From contig JAACJM010000158.1 in assembly GCA_013368315.1 (NCBI GenBank), positions 1-64,000 on the forward strand: 64,000 nucleotides of DNA. The letters are read 5' to 3'. Positions within the stretch are counted from its first letter, which is position 1; each line of letters opens with the position of its first letter. Positions 33,948 to 44,390 of this stretch are shown in pieces. Below the pieces are notes generated by a model. It was not told the origin of the DNA, did not search any database, and was given only the letters and a program-made list of their open reading frames with translations. This DNA is from Tetrapyrgos nigripes (Eukaryota; Basidiomycota; Agaricomycetes; Agaricales; Campanellaceae). A program made the position numbers and the translations under genes.

Positions 33948-34910
33948 TCAAAAACGAATCGTTTCAGATTGTAGAGACAGATCAGCTTCGATCAAGTGTG
34001 TAGGAGGCTGTTCCACAGAGTCCGCATTCTCTAACAGCTCCGCAGTCACGCGCCGTAGTCTCTTGCGTCCAGCGGAGTGGAAAACCATAGGCTCATCCTC
34101 CTGAAGATTGTCAACGAATTCCAAGACGTTGTCAAAAGCCGGTAGGCGAGATTCTACGCGCTGGACTGCCTTCACACGCTGCTCTCCTTCCACAGCATCT
34201 TCTTCATCAGACATACCATCCTCGGTCAAGGAAGTGATAAGACGCAGTGTGTCATTCCAAAACTCGAAGCCATCTTCATCATTGAGTTGTTCAGAGACTT
34301 GCTTCATGCGAATACATAGCCTTTGCCGCCTCTGGAATTTCTGTATGTGGTAATCAGTATTTTGTCTTGACTGTGAGTATATATAGGTATGAAAATGAAC
34401 CACCTTGCGACGAGCGGTTTTTCGTCGAGTGTACAACTTATGTGCATTGTACCGCAATCGTACACCCTCTTCCAACCCAAGTTGTCGTCCCTTTTGAATC
34501 TGCAGGAGGATTTTGTAGACGCGAAGGGCAAAGTCCTTCTTCCACTGGGAAAAGGGATATTGCTTTAATTTGGTCGATGAGTGGTCCGCTGGCTGGTCAT
34601 TGGCTAGGTCTATGGCTTTGTGAGCCAGTCTACTGATCAGCATCTGGTTCCAAGGTAAATCTCGCATAGCCGTAGCAGTCCTAGCGGAAGTGTCCAGGCG
34701 AGCCAGAGGTATATTGGGTCCAAAACACTCGCAGTCATCTCGAAACCTATTCAACCTCTCCTCGGAAACGGATTCCAACTCCGGAATATCCTTGATGTCG
34801 TTGACGCCAAATGCAGTTTTGAGAATATCTCGTGCGAGTTCCTGTCAAGGAATCAGCAGAAGTCTATCACTATAACGAGATTCACTTACATTTCGATCCT
34901 TGCTCATCAT
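33948..34910 (-). CDS. DGMSDEE-family protein (gene B), intact-looking
   Basis: Exon 1 34890-34910 (MMSKDRN), a 48-nt intron 34842-34889, then exon 2 to TGA at 33948-33950. A 63-nt in-frame stretch with GTGG...CAG ends near 34,34x may be a second intron; with it removed the protein is about 283 residues. The whole protein aligns with the C-terminal domain of gene A: NELARDILK ~ NSLARELLQ, PWNQMLISRLAHKAI ~ DWNKALISMIAKEG, QWKKDFALRVYKILLQIQKG ~ KWKALIRTRLMVVARDIINA, and the DGMSDEED motif itself. It has no stops where gene A has them. Function is unknown; it is a stand-alone version of the domain without the coiled coil. Confidence 0.7.
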
Positions 34911-36640
34911 GTGACTGAAAATTGGATCCGTTGGATTGCTGGGCCTTCTCTGCTTGCACAAGATGACTGAAAAGGTCGACCAGAACTGTTGAAGACCAGA
35001 GATAACCGGGCACTGTAGATCACACCTCGGTCTATGAGCAGCATGTAATGGGAGAGATACCCAGCACTATATTTAACATTGGAACTGGTGTTGAGAAATG
35101 GTAGAAACTCACCTCATCAACCTTGGTGCAAAGACAGCTCAAAGAGCATTGAGTCTGTACATGTGTACATGACCGGCCCGGGTCTAATTCAGTCGGATCA
35201 GAGAAGACTGCAAGAGAGCGTCAAGGGCGAGGGGATTTTCGTTCTCCACTTTACTGCAAATTTGACCTCCAAGGGGGATGGAGTCTTCTGGCTCTTCTTG
35301 CGGCCTCGAGAGAGTTGCGAGAGAGACGAGACAAGCTTTCCGGAGTGACGGATATAGCGGATATTTATAATTCCGCAGAGATCCAAGTTGAGATCCAGTC
35401 ACGTCTGCAAGGTTTGATGAAAGTCGATCAAACCGCTTGGCGAAGCGACACTTTTGATCGACCATCATCAAAGTGTACACAGTGAGAGTGGTTCGAGTCT
35501 AGGTTCTTCTCAATTCTTCTCAACCACCACCAAAACCTACCAGTCGTAGCTGTCGACCTTGAGCGCCTCATGTAGCGGGCCCTCAGGTCTAGCTATTACA
35601 ATGACTGGAAAGTATAGACCGACGCATGTGATTCATTTGCCTGCTCAGTTAACCTTCTTCCAAGAAAACACCCTCATACACTACAACGTCCTCTGGTCCG
35701 CCTACCAACAGTCTCTCCACATGTGTCTTCCCAGATAAAGTCGAATACCGTCTCGACGAGACTAAAATACATCTTTGTCTACTGCATGAAAGTAATTTCG
35801 GCGACGCCCATTCCACAAGTGAGTTCATACACTCTCCTTTGTTGGATCTAACACAAATTGCATACAACAGTGACCTCGAAGACGCTCATGTTATCTCTGC
35901 ACTCATACATAAGTGTTATCTCGCAAAGAGTGTGGCTTATTTGTGCACTGGCTCTTCCCAATCACTCCCTCTTCTCCATGATGGTCTTCGGCCCTCAGTA
36001 CAATCAAGCGTCTCTACAATGCGGTACATGCGTAAAGTTTACCCGTCTTACTTCATTCTCATTACCTCTTCAGTTCTCCCCATCAGAGGTTCCAACACTG
36101 CAATACCACAAACAGCAGGTTGGTATACTGGGAGCTGCAATATTGCTCCCTCCTGCTCTGATAATCCCATCCAGACGTCATCGTGTAGGCTGTTGCTGCA
36201 AGATCTCAAACGTGCAGAAGATTATATTAGGAAAGGAGATTATACTAGGGAAGGAGAGGTGCGTGGGCAGATGGGGACGGCAATGGGGATGGGACGGGGA
36301 TAGGGCAAACGCAGACGCAGACGCAGACGCCGGGAGCTGGGCCTTCTCAACTTAAGAATCAGAACGGACACAAACCCAGACGAGATACGAGGGCGGTAGA
36401 GTTTAATAGAGCGATGGATGGTGAGTTGGGGTCTTCATTCTTTTTTACTTACGTTTCGGATTCGTTTTCGTTTTGTTTTTTTGTTGCTTTCTTAAATTCT
36501 TTGTTGCTTTCTCTATTATTCACAACTCACGCCTTGCCTTGCCTTACCTTACCTTTGAGACGGCAAGAACGATGAAGACTTGGTTATGACGCAGATCACG
36601 AGTCACCCGTTGTGTCGTCCTTCTTTCCGGGAACTGCCCC
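34911..36640. other. Mostly non-coding; unrecognised ORFs
   Basis: Several overlapping open frames (for example 35839-36303 and 35858-36355, plus strand; 35649-35867, minus) but no recognised protein. A short GCAGAC hexanucleotide run (four units) sits at about 36,306-36,330. Confidence 0.3.
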
Positions 36641-37179
36641 TTGAGCGCCTTAGCTCCCTTGTCCAGTGTTTCCTCACTGGTCCCAAAGCTTCGGCAAGTC
36701 GCAGCACTGGATAGCAATCAGGCAACTTCACTTGGCAACAACATGACAACTTGGACCGACTTTATCCACAACGACTATACCTCGACGTCATCCACAGTGG
36801 CCCACTCCTACTCGGAAATGAACCAAATTGAGTCCATCATTGGTCCTAGTCGCGTCATGACCCGTGGTGGGCGCAGAGCTGGAGACCTCTTCATCACTGA
36901 AGACAAGTTCAACTCTTTAAAATACTCGATATGATACACTCTACGACACGTTTGAGAGGTACTTTTTATATGCGTCGTCTACTGGAGGAACGGGCCCCTG
37001 GAAAATCCCAAAAACATCAGAAGATTGAACCGGTCAAGTTTCTTGAACTGATAACTTCGATTTTGGGTTTTGTTGGTTCGGTGGTGAGAGGGGGAAAGGG
37101 AAGGGACTTGTTTGCTTCGTGTTCTGAAGGAGACAAGTTGAAGGCCCTGGTGGATAGTGTGTTTAGGTACGCCAGATGA
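36641..37179 (+). other. Two adjacent open frames, unrecognised
   Basis: Open frames 36641-36934 and 36931-37179 overlap by a few bases in different phases. The first contains FIHNDYTSTSSTVAHSYSEM; the second, LRGTFYMRRLLEERAPGKSQ. They may be exons or a decayed gene preceding the dioxygenase remnant just downstream. I do not recognise a family. Confidence 0.3.
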
Positions 37180-37473
37180 CCGACGAGGAAGTGCGTGTTT
37201 TTCCCCCTCTTTTCTTCTTACATCTAACTCTCAACTACAGGAAGAAGAATGGGCCAACAACACGAACGCCTTTTTCGCTCAATAAGATGATGATGCTGCT
37301 TCGTATAGTATCAGAGTGGCTGGGTTAGGTTTGTTGATGGTGGTTATTCTATTATCTCCTTTACAATAGTCCTTTTTTACTCTTCGACGATAAAACAGAC
37401 CCTAATCCACCGCTTCCCAACCCAAACCTACCTCAATGCTGCGATTCAGGTGGCCGGATAATTGTGGTGCTAG

Positions 37474-37707
37474 TTGGTAGTTGAACAACGTCACTCAAGG
37501 ACGTTCCATTCTGCAGCAGGTCTCTTTCGTTGGAAGGGTGCATGCCTGACAAGGACTCTGAAAAAGGCTGGTAAGGAGGGTGCAAAGGCAGTTTGGAGGA
37601 AGCAGCGAGAGGACTTGCACAAGACTTCTTTAGAATTGCTATCTACTTGCTTGACATTATGTATTAACCTCCAAGCCAAATATGGTAATGGGACAAAGCA
37701 AAGCTAG
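37474..37707 (+). pseudogene. Remnant of a TET/JBP-like dioxygenase C-terminus
   Basis: Reads SAAGLFRWKGACLTRTLKKAGKEGAKAVWRKQREDLHKTSLELL. This matches the C-terminus of the gene at 46,057-47,771 (SASGLFRWIHNGNML...KMRRAWDRQRQNLWKMGMDLL). The iron-binding core is absent and I see no usable start, so this is a decayed fragment. Confidence 0.6.
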
Positions 37708-38028
37708 TATTACCAACAAGACCGAGACAAGTAATAACGAGTACTCCATGGAGTCCACCAGGAGTCCATGGTGATTTTGAAGTCCATTGAGGACGATACC
37801 AGTAGCATTACGGTCGTTGGAGGGTCAAAGATATCAAGAGTGAAAGCGCTAAAGTACTAGTCGCGCGTCCAATAACTTCTCTTTCATAAACCATGACCAT
37901 GTCATTTCCTCCCAACTTTCGGAGTCAACCATTTCGGCATTGACTGTCTGCTTTGTTCTCAACTGCTTAAAATCTCTTCCATTGACTCCTCCTTGCCTTA
38001 GCAAGCCCTCCAACTCGTCTCAAATACA

Positions 38029-39099
38029 ATGTCCGATACAAGCACTTCCCTCCCTTCTCGCCAACGCGATGCATTCCCAAGGATACGTGAGTCACTTTCT
38101 TTAATCTTTGGTCATTTCTTTAGCTGTTTTTTCTTTCAATGTTTCTCCTAGTTACTGTCGTCGCACTGCTCAAGAAACTCGATATTGAGACCACTGACTT
38201 CGCTGATGTCCAAGCTGAGGTCTTTAATCTCTACGCACAACTTTCACAAGGACCCCCTCCGGTGAACCTTTGTTCTGAGGTGAAGGCAGCCATCATTGAA
38301 GCTATCAACGCGGCTTTTGTTTATGTCAACATCCCACTGCCCATAACGGATATCAGAGATATGGAGGAGCTTGTCATAACCCCAAAGTTTAGGGCGTTGT
38401 GAGTAGATTCTTTGTCTGGTCAAATCTTCAAGTCATGGATGTCTCATTGTAAACTTAGTTTGGACGACGCGCGACCATTGATTTGTCCAGTCGATTTGGC
38501 AAACATTTCGACTCTGCTGCCCTTCATTGAGTACATGTCCAATCTGACAAACCTAGTCAACCCTTTTTCTCCAGTAAATTTTGTGAGTAGTTCATATCTT
38601 GCCTTACGTGGACAGTTACTGATACCTTTGTCAATGCCCTAGACTACCTCCACAACTTTCGAAGAGAGTACTCTGCGTCCCCAGATCAATAACGCTGTGG
38701 GTTTTTTTTTGTTCTTTGCATTTTCGTTTGCTCACAGTTCAGCAGAGACTGAATCACACTCTGCTTCGCGTCCTAGAACAAGAAAGCTTAGGCATTTTGC
38801 ATGCTACAATTCTCTGCGAGCAAAAACGGAGGATTCTAGAGCTCGGCCAGATCCTTCAAGACAGTCAGAAGTCCGTGCAGGACATTGAAGTAGAGCTCGA
38901 AAACCTCCAACTTGAGAATGATAGAAGGGATAAGGAATTCCGGGCAGAGGTGTTGAAGCTGAAAGAGGTTGTCGATGACTTTGCCGGAAGACTTGACCAC
39001 GCTCTCGAGGTGTGTGGGTCTGAGCAGCTCGCTGTGAATCATTGGTCCAATGCCCAATGCAAATTTGTGTATAGTCAACTTCAATTCGTGTATACATAG
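38029..39099 (+). CDS. Hypothetical coiled-coil protein
   Basis: ATG at 38029 (MSDTSTSLPSRQRDAFPRI), intron, LTVVALLKKLDIETTDFADVQAE..., intron (donor near 38,400), FLDDARPLICPVDLANISTLLPFIEYMSNLTNLVNPFSPVNF, intron, TTSTTFEESTLRPQINNAV, intron with a weak donor near 38,702, then a coiled-coil exon QQRLNHTLLRVLEQESLGILHAT...LENLQLENDRRDKEFRAEVLKLKE to the stop at 39,099. All joins keep frame, which supports a real gene of roughly 250-270 residues. I do not recognise the family. The last dozen codons are AT-rich and may be read-through into flanking sequence. Confidence 0.5.
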
Positions 39100-39150
39100 T
39101 CCTACATCAATTCGTGTATGGTCCTACATCAATTTGTGCCTGAGTACTTA

Positions 39151-39281
39151 GGCCCCGTTCTGCAACAGGATAGGATAACGAAATATTAATTGATTTAGCG
39201 GGGCAATCAATTTCCTTGTCCTATCCGACGCAATATTTTTGGCTGGCAGCTGCTTATCCTATCTGATTGCAGAACGGGGCC
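39151..39281. mobile_element. PIF/Harbinger-type miniature element
   Basis: 131 bp with perfect terminal inverted repeat GGCCCCGTTCTGCAA at both ends, imperfectly extending to about 30 bp, and flanked by the 3-bp duplication TTA (39148-39150 and 39282-39284). GGxCCCGTT ends plus a TTA/TAA duplication are the hallmarks of PIF/Harbinger miniature elements. It is too short to code for anything. Confidence 0.85.
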
Positions 39282-39399
39282 TTAGAATATTATACATAAC
39301 TACCTCACACGAAATGGTGAACATAGTGAAGCCGAGTCGAACATGGCAGTCCAAGTTTTATATGAAGCGATGGTGACAGGCTGGACGATGGACGCATAA

Positions 39400-39775
39400 A
39401 TGCGGTGTACACAGTCCGACAAGTACCTTTTTCTTCCTTACCATCACCCACTCACTGGCCCTCTTTCCATCCCTCCTCTCCTTTTTCATCTCTGGCTCTG
39501 TCCACTTGTAACTATCATTTATGAGCCTCTAGTACTTTCAGGACACCAGTAATTCGTTTCGTTTCGAGCGGTCCGACACCATGTTATCATCACCCATTGA
39601 CCGGCCCTCTTCCTTTGTTATCATCACCCACTGACCGGCCCTCTTCCTCTTCCTCTTCTCCTCTCTTTATCTCTGGCTCTTCTTGCTTGTAACTATCATT
39701 CATCAGCTTCCAACACTTCAGTTGAGCAATTGCAGAAGAAGGAGTCGTCTCCTGTTGCTGTATGTTGGGTCTCTC
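39400..39775 (+). repeat. Dispersed repeat R1, copy b
   Basis: Two R1 units (cccactcactggccctc... and cccactgaccggccctc...) followed by the coiled-coil exon piece GAGCAATTGCAGAAGAAGG and the GTATGTTGGG donor, as in copies a and c. Here the upstream protein-coding tail present in copies a, c and d is missing. Confidence 0.8.
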
Positions 39776-39863
39776 TATCTCTTATCTTGCCATGGTATAT
39801 CTACCAACTTCTTCTATATCGTCTCAAGCTCTGATAAATCTACTGTAAACTATCCCTAGTCAC

Positions 39864-40348
39864 TGTCATGAATCCCTTCATGCCTTCGCTTCTAGACCCT
39901 GTTCTTTGTTCTCCTTTCATCATTCTTCTCCCTTCCATCATTCTTCGCTTCTTTGGTTCTAGATCATGTTCCTTGTACCTATGGCTTCCATCTTCTTTGA
40001 TGCATCATTTCTCTGATTGACAGATCATATCTGTACCTGTTACACATATTGACATCACTTAGATACCTGATTATCATTCCTTGATTGTTTCCATCAGTAC
40101 CTGCTGATCTAATCTTGTTCTCCTTCGCACTTTTGTATATATACTCCAGGGCTTTGTAGATAGTTCCTCAGTCTGTCCACTTCTGTCCCTCTGATCCATA
40201 CTGCTCAGCATTGTCCTCAGTACTATGTAGACTCTGGCCCAGTACTGGCTTACTCATCTATACCATCTATTTGCCTTATTGCTTCATCTTTGGTTCCTGT
40301 GTGGTGGCCTGAGAGGCATCCAGTCCCTATCTGAACCTGTTCTTGACA
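39864..40348 (+). mobile_element. Solo LTR of a retrotransposon
   Basis: 485 bp beginning TGTCATGAATCC and ending TTCTTGACA (TGTCA/TGACA inverted termini), flanked by the 5-bp duplication GTCAC at 39859-39863 and 40349-40353. It is pyrimidine-rich with a TATATATA box near 40,135-40,142. No internal region or second LTR is nearby, as expected after LTR-LTR recombination. It is not related to the copia LTR in this window. Confidence 0.75.
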
Positions 40349-40647
40349 GTCACAGACCAGTCACCGTTACCTGGGCCCCCAGTGATCGTCCCTCTTCGTT
40401 TTTGCCAACTATGTTCAGCAATAGCCCAGTGCCATACATGATATCTGGCAGTCCGCGCAAACATTGTCCATACTCCCGTTCGACCAATTTCAGGAGATAC
40501 ATCGTATACGTAATGGTTCAAGATAGAAGGACAAAAGACGTAGACTGCGAATTGGATGGATTGTCATAATGAGTTGGCTACTGGTATGCAATTTTTTCTT
40601 TCATGATTGATTTGAGATACTACTTCACTGACCGTTATCTTGTACAG

Positions 40648-41090
40648 CTTGTCATACGCTTTCAGCTGCCAAATGTCTCATCAGCCATGCGCGAGCTTGA
40701 CGAAGAGGCCAAGGCTGCTGGTATCATTGTCCTCAATGAAATCGGTCTCGACCCTGACATTGACCATTTGTATGCCATCAAGACCATTGACGAGGTACAC
40801 GCCAAGGGTGGGAAGGTGAGTGGTCCGTGTTTCCAAAGGTTCATTCCAACCGCTGACTGTTGTCTCTCTGTCTCTCTCCAGGTCGAAGAATTCCTCTCCT
40901 AATGCGGTGGTCTCCCCGCTCCCCAATTCGCCGGAAACTATCTCGATATAAATTCTCTTGGTCCTCCCGCAGCGCCCTCCTTGCCTTGCTCAACAACGCT
41001 GCCTACCTCTCGGACGGCGAAACTGTCAGCATGTCTGCCATCTGTCCGAACCCCAGAATGCCAACGCTGATCCATTCTCACCGACCAATG
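40648..41090 (+). pseudogene. LYS9: Fragment of saccharopine reductase (lysine biosynthesis)
   Basis: Reads SSAMRELDEEAKAAGIIVLNEIGLDPDIDHLYAIKTIDEVHAKGGK, an intron 40816-40881, then VEEFLS-stop-CGGLPAPQFAGN and, after a frameshift, YKFSWSSRSALLALLNNAAYLSDGE. NEIGLDPGIDHLYAIKTIxEVHxxGG and SYCGGLPAP...GYKFSWSSR are landmarks of fungal saccharopine dehydrogenase (L-glutamate-forming), the penultimate step of lysine synthesis. The N-terminal nucleotide-binding domain and the C-terminus are absent. TAA replaces the expected Tyr codon in SYCGG. A non-functional fragment; the working gene must be elsewhere. Confidence 0.85.
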
Positions 41091-41752
41091 TAACTAGACG
41101 TTGACAACTCTGTTGCTGAGGCTAGTGTCTGGCACAACATCCTCATGGGTTTACTGGTGGGACATAGTGTGAATCTCGAACATCTCAGGAATTTGATTGG
41201 TACCGAGTTGAAAGGTCTTCGTGAAAGATACAACTCATGTACCAGTTACCTGTCAACATTCCTCAGTGATCTCTACAGAAGATCTGAGAGCTGAAGGTGA
41301 TGAATAGATCTCTAGCTCTAGCTTTAAACGACTGTAGATACAGACTGTATGATTAAATACCTATGGAATGGCCTACATCTAAATTTTCTGCTAAATTCAA
41401 CTAGAAAAGAGAGAAAAAGCTTGACTCGGCGTGCACTTGCAAGCGGCGCTGCTTTTACTGACTCTTGTCCCATCTGAGTTTAGAACGCACCTATACATCT
41501 CTTCTGAGCCACGTAGATATCCGGTGTGCCAAAATCATCACACTTACAAGCTAGGAGCATCATTGGTTTACTGGAAGAAAAATTGTGGCCCAGACTGCTT
41601 CAGTAGGTACTGCACCAATTGAATTGTTAGACGATCAGTTCTTTACCTCTGCAAGAGGAGTTACAATGTATGTACAAAAGTATATCATGATGTAAGTATA
41701 GTGCTCGGTCAAAAAAATCAGTCTGAATTGCAATGCTGAAGGCGGATGTACT
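41091..41752. other. No gene recognised
   Basis: Around 41,100-41,290 an open plus-strand frame reads WHNILMGLLVGHSVNLEHLRNLIGTELKGL, which is protein-like but unrecognised. The stretch 41,620-41,752 is 3' flank of the RING gene and is repeated near 63,680-63,803. Confidence 0.3.
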
Positions 41753-42676
41753 TTACGCTCCAAAGTATTGAGCGAAAGTAGTACTAGCGCCTTTATTCCC
41801 ATTCCGTTTGCCATTGGCCTGTGCTACCGCCTCTACAACACCCTTCAGGCTAAAATTTGGCGCAGGCTTCCTTGGGACGAGGACATGGCATTTCGGGCAG
41901 TTGTATTCAGGAATAGGGATATCGGTAATCCCAGCAGCTCGGAGGCTATTTGCAAAGTGGTCGTTCTGCAATATCCATGTCATAGACTCATAGTAGGGTT
42001 CCGCTCTTTCCATTTCTTGAGGATTTCCTTAAACCAATTGTCGAGGCACTCGTCGCAGAAGGTGTGGCCACACCCGGTCAAACTGGTGAATATGAGTAAG
42101 ACTTGGATAACTTGCTGATCAGAAGCAGAAAGAAATGACTCACATGAAGGGAGACCACATCGTAGACGCGCACACATCGCAAACGATATACCCCTTGACG
42201 TCGTCGGCGTTCTATTATGGGGGATGATAAAAGGTCCATGAGTATCATGCCATATACTGTAATTAAGACGTACCAAGTAGATCATGGCCTGATAAGTGGA
42301 GAGCTCATTCTTCAATTGAGCGTTTTCTTCCTCAAGCTTTGTTTGCTTTTCCTATGGTAGAGGTATTTCATATTCAAGTAAAGCGACAGATGAGCATAGA
42401 TTAACGTACCAGCGCTTTCCTCAGCATCTCCTGCAATTCGGCGGCCATCTGTTCATAACAATTGCGAGGCTTCTTAGTCCTTGACGACGGCAATTCATCA
42501 TCCGATAATTCAATGACTTTGATTGGTTGCTTTTCCTTTTCTTTGCGTTGTTTAGTGGGATTCGGACGCAATGCCAGGTTGTGCGCACGCGCAGCGTTCC
42601 GCAAAGCATCTGTCGAAGGCCTGAATTTTGATTTATGGACTGTGGGTTGAGATAGCGATGTCGGGTCGTGATCCAT
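41753..42676 (-). pseudogene. RING-finger protein gene, probably frameshifted
   Basis: Exons 42410-42676 (MDHDPTSLSQ...; basic, then YEQMAAELQEMLRKAL coiled coil), 42274-42351 (EKQTKLEEENAQLKNELSTYQ), 42144-42211 (GYIVCDVCASTMWSPF) and 41753-42082. The last exon carries LTGCGHTFCDECLDNWF and YNCPKCHVLVPRKPAPNFSLKGVVEAV. Ligands C-x2-C, C-x-H-x2-C-x2-C and C-x2-C form a C3HC4 RING, so the family role is ubiquitin ligation. In the last exon the frame changes near 41,990-42,010 between FKEILKKWKERNP and ILQNDHFANSLRAAG with no acceptable intron, so the copy is probably broken or the sequence has a one-base error. A paralogue begins at 63,804. Confidence 0.65.
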
Positions 42677-44390
42677 CACGATGTTCAGAAAATAGAGAGG
42701 AAATCGATTTATGCGAACAAGCAGGTGAAGGGAATGAAGGTAGCTGAAAGTTCGTTGATCATGGTTTGTTGACGCCTTTTATGTATTTGCAGTTTGCCGG
42801 AATTTCGACGAATTCTATTTTTTAGGGTAGAAAGTGAAGAAATTGAGAAGAAATGTCGTTCGAGGTGAACTATCCCACAATGGCCCTGGAAATTGACCCA
42901 CATATTATTGGGAGCCTAAACCATTGTTCTAGGAACTTTGAGGGTTTTCGGAGACGTCAGTCGCAGTGCCAGAGTGCACCAGTGTTTTTTGGGGAGTACG
43001 TTGGATGCACAGAAACAGGCAGAGTTTCGACTTGAACTATTCGGCATCCCTTCCTCACGATATGTATTATCATATTCCTCCACAAGTAAGCATTCCTGTG
43101 CCTTCTATCTACAACGTAATGACTGGTCCATTCAATCCTCGTCCTGCTCACTATCAAACCCAAGCCTCTCACTGTTCCTTTCATGTTCTCCAACCTAAAT
43201 GATATTGCTCTGAGCACTGGACATTCGGTAGTTCGATTCTTTCTGGAAGTTTCTTGATCTCTAACTCTATTCACAGTTGCAAACGAAGAAAGTATCGACC
43301 ATAACGAAACTTCTAGCAGCTTGCCAGGATTTCGAGGCACTACGTATCTGACGTTGGATATGGAGATCATGGGGTTCATCAGAGGAGCAGTGAAGTTTCA
43401 TTGGTCGGACCATTTCTCGATGGAATCACTGTCGATGCTGTCTTTGACGTAAGATGGCACGAAAGGTTTACCTGTAACCAGTTTCACTTTCATGGTGCGT
43501 ATGCAATGGGTATCAATGGTCACCCCAAATATTGATGTATTTTCCGTAGATATGGCTCTGGACCGCAAAGCTTCCCTCTGAAGGAACCAGTCACCGGATT
43601 CTTGCCGTCGTGCTGGTGAAACAGACGTGGGCTTCAGCAGTGAGCATGACAGAAAAAAAGCATGGTAAACATCTGGCATCAGCTCTCCCGTCATATTCAG
43701 GAAAGTCGGACAGCGCGTTTTTGTATGCAGCGGACTTGGTCGTGTTTTTGAAACTTGGCTGGGCCAAGTTTTTCATGCAGGCTTTGCCTGCCTCGCTGTT
43801 CATAGATTTTTGGGCGTCATACTGGTCCGCCGCCGTCGCCTACACACATTGGCTGTAGCATCCGAATTCACCACTGTCTACTATCTTCATGGCTCCTACC
43901 CCAAGACCGAATCCTCATTGGACTCGGCCCATGTACTCTCCGTCCCCCATCATCACTCATACTTGTATTCACCCCGGTATCGTTCCTACCCCAACACTGA
44001 ACAACTGAGAAAGCACTGACGCGACTCAGCTTCCTCGTCTCTATCTACTGAACCTGTCTCTTTTATCAAATATGGTTTCGTTGAAGACCTTTACATGAAA
44101 CTTTCTTCTATCCCACTCCACGATAATCCAAGTACCCATTCCGTGCCATCCATCCGCGACCAGTCTTCAAGACTCTTTGAATAGAAACACCAGAAACACT
44201 CACGCAAGCTGATAGTCTCGATTAACTTCATGGTACAGTTGCACCTCCGCCTCATAAAAGTCCCCAAGTTCTACCTCGCTTCTCTCTCTTCCATTAGCCC
44301 ATTCAGTGGATTAGAGTCAATATGTGAGTTCCTCTTCCTCTCTTGTTTTCTATTCGCTTCCTGTGTCCTCAATTTGCCCTTTCTGACGCA
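42677..44390. other. No gene recognised
   Basis: Many short overlapping frames on both strands (for example 42957-43379 minus, 43591-43858 both strands) without recognisable motifs or consistent splicing. Probably decayed sequence. Confidence 0.3.

Noticed and set aside
35480..35510. tRNA-like box (GGTTCGAGTCT) near 35,490
   Set aside because: No matching A box or cloverleaf could be built around it.
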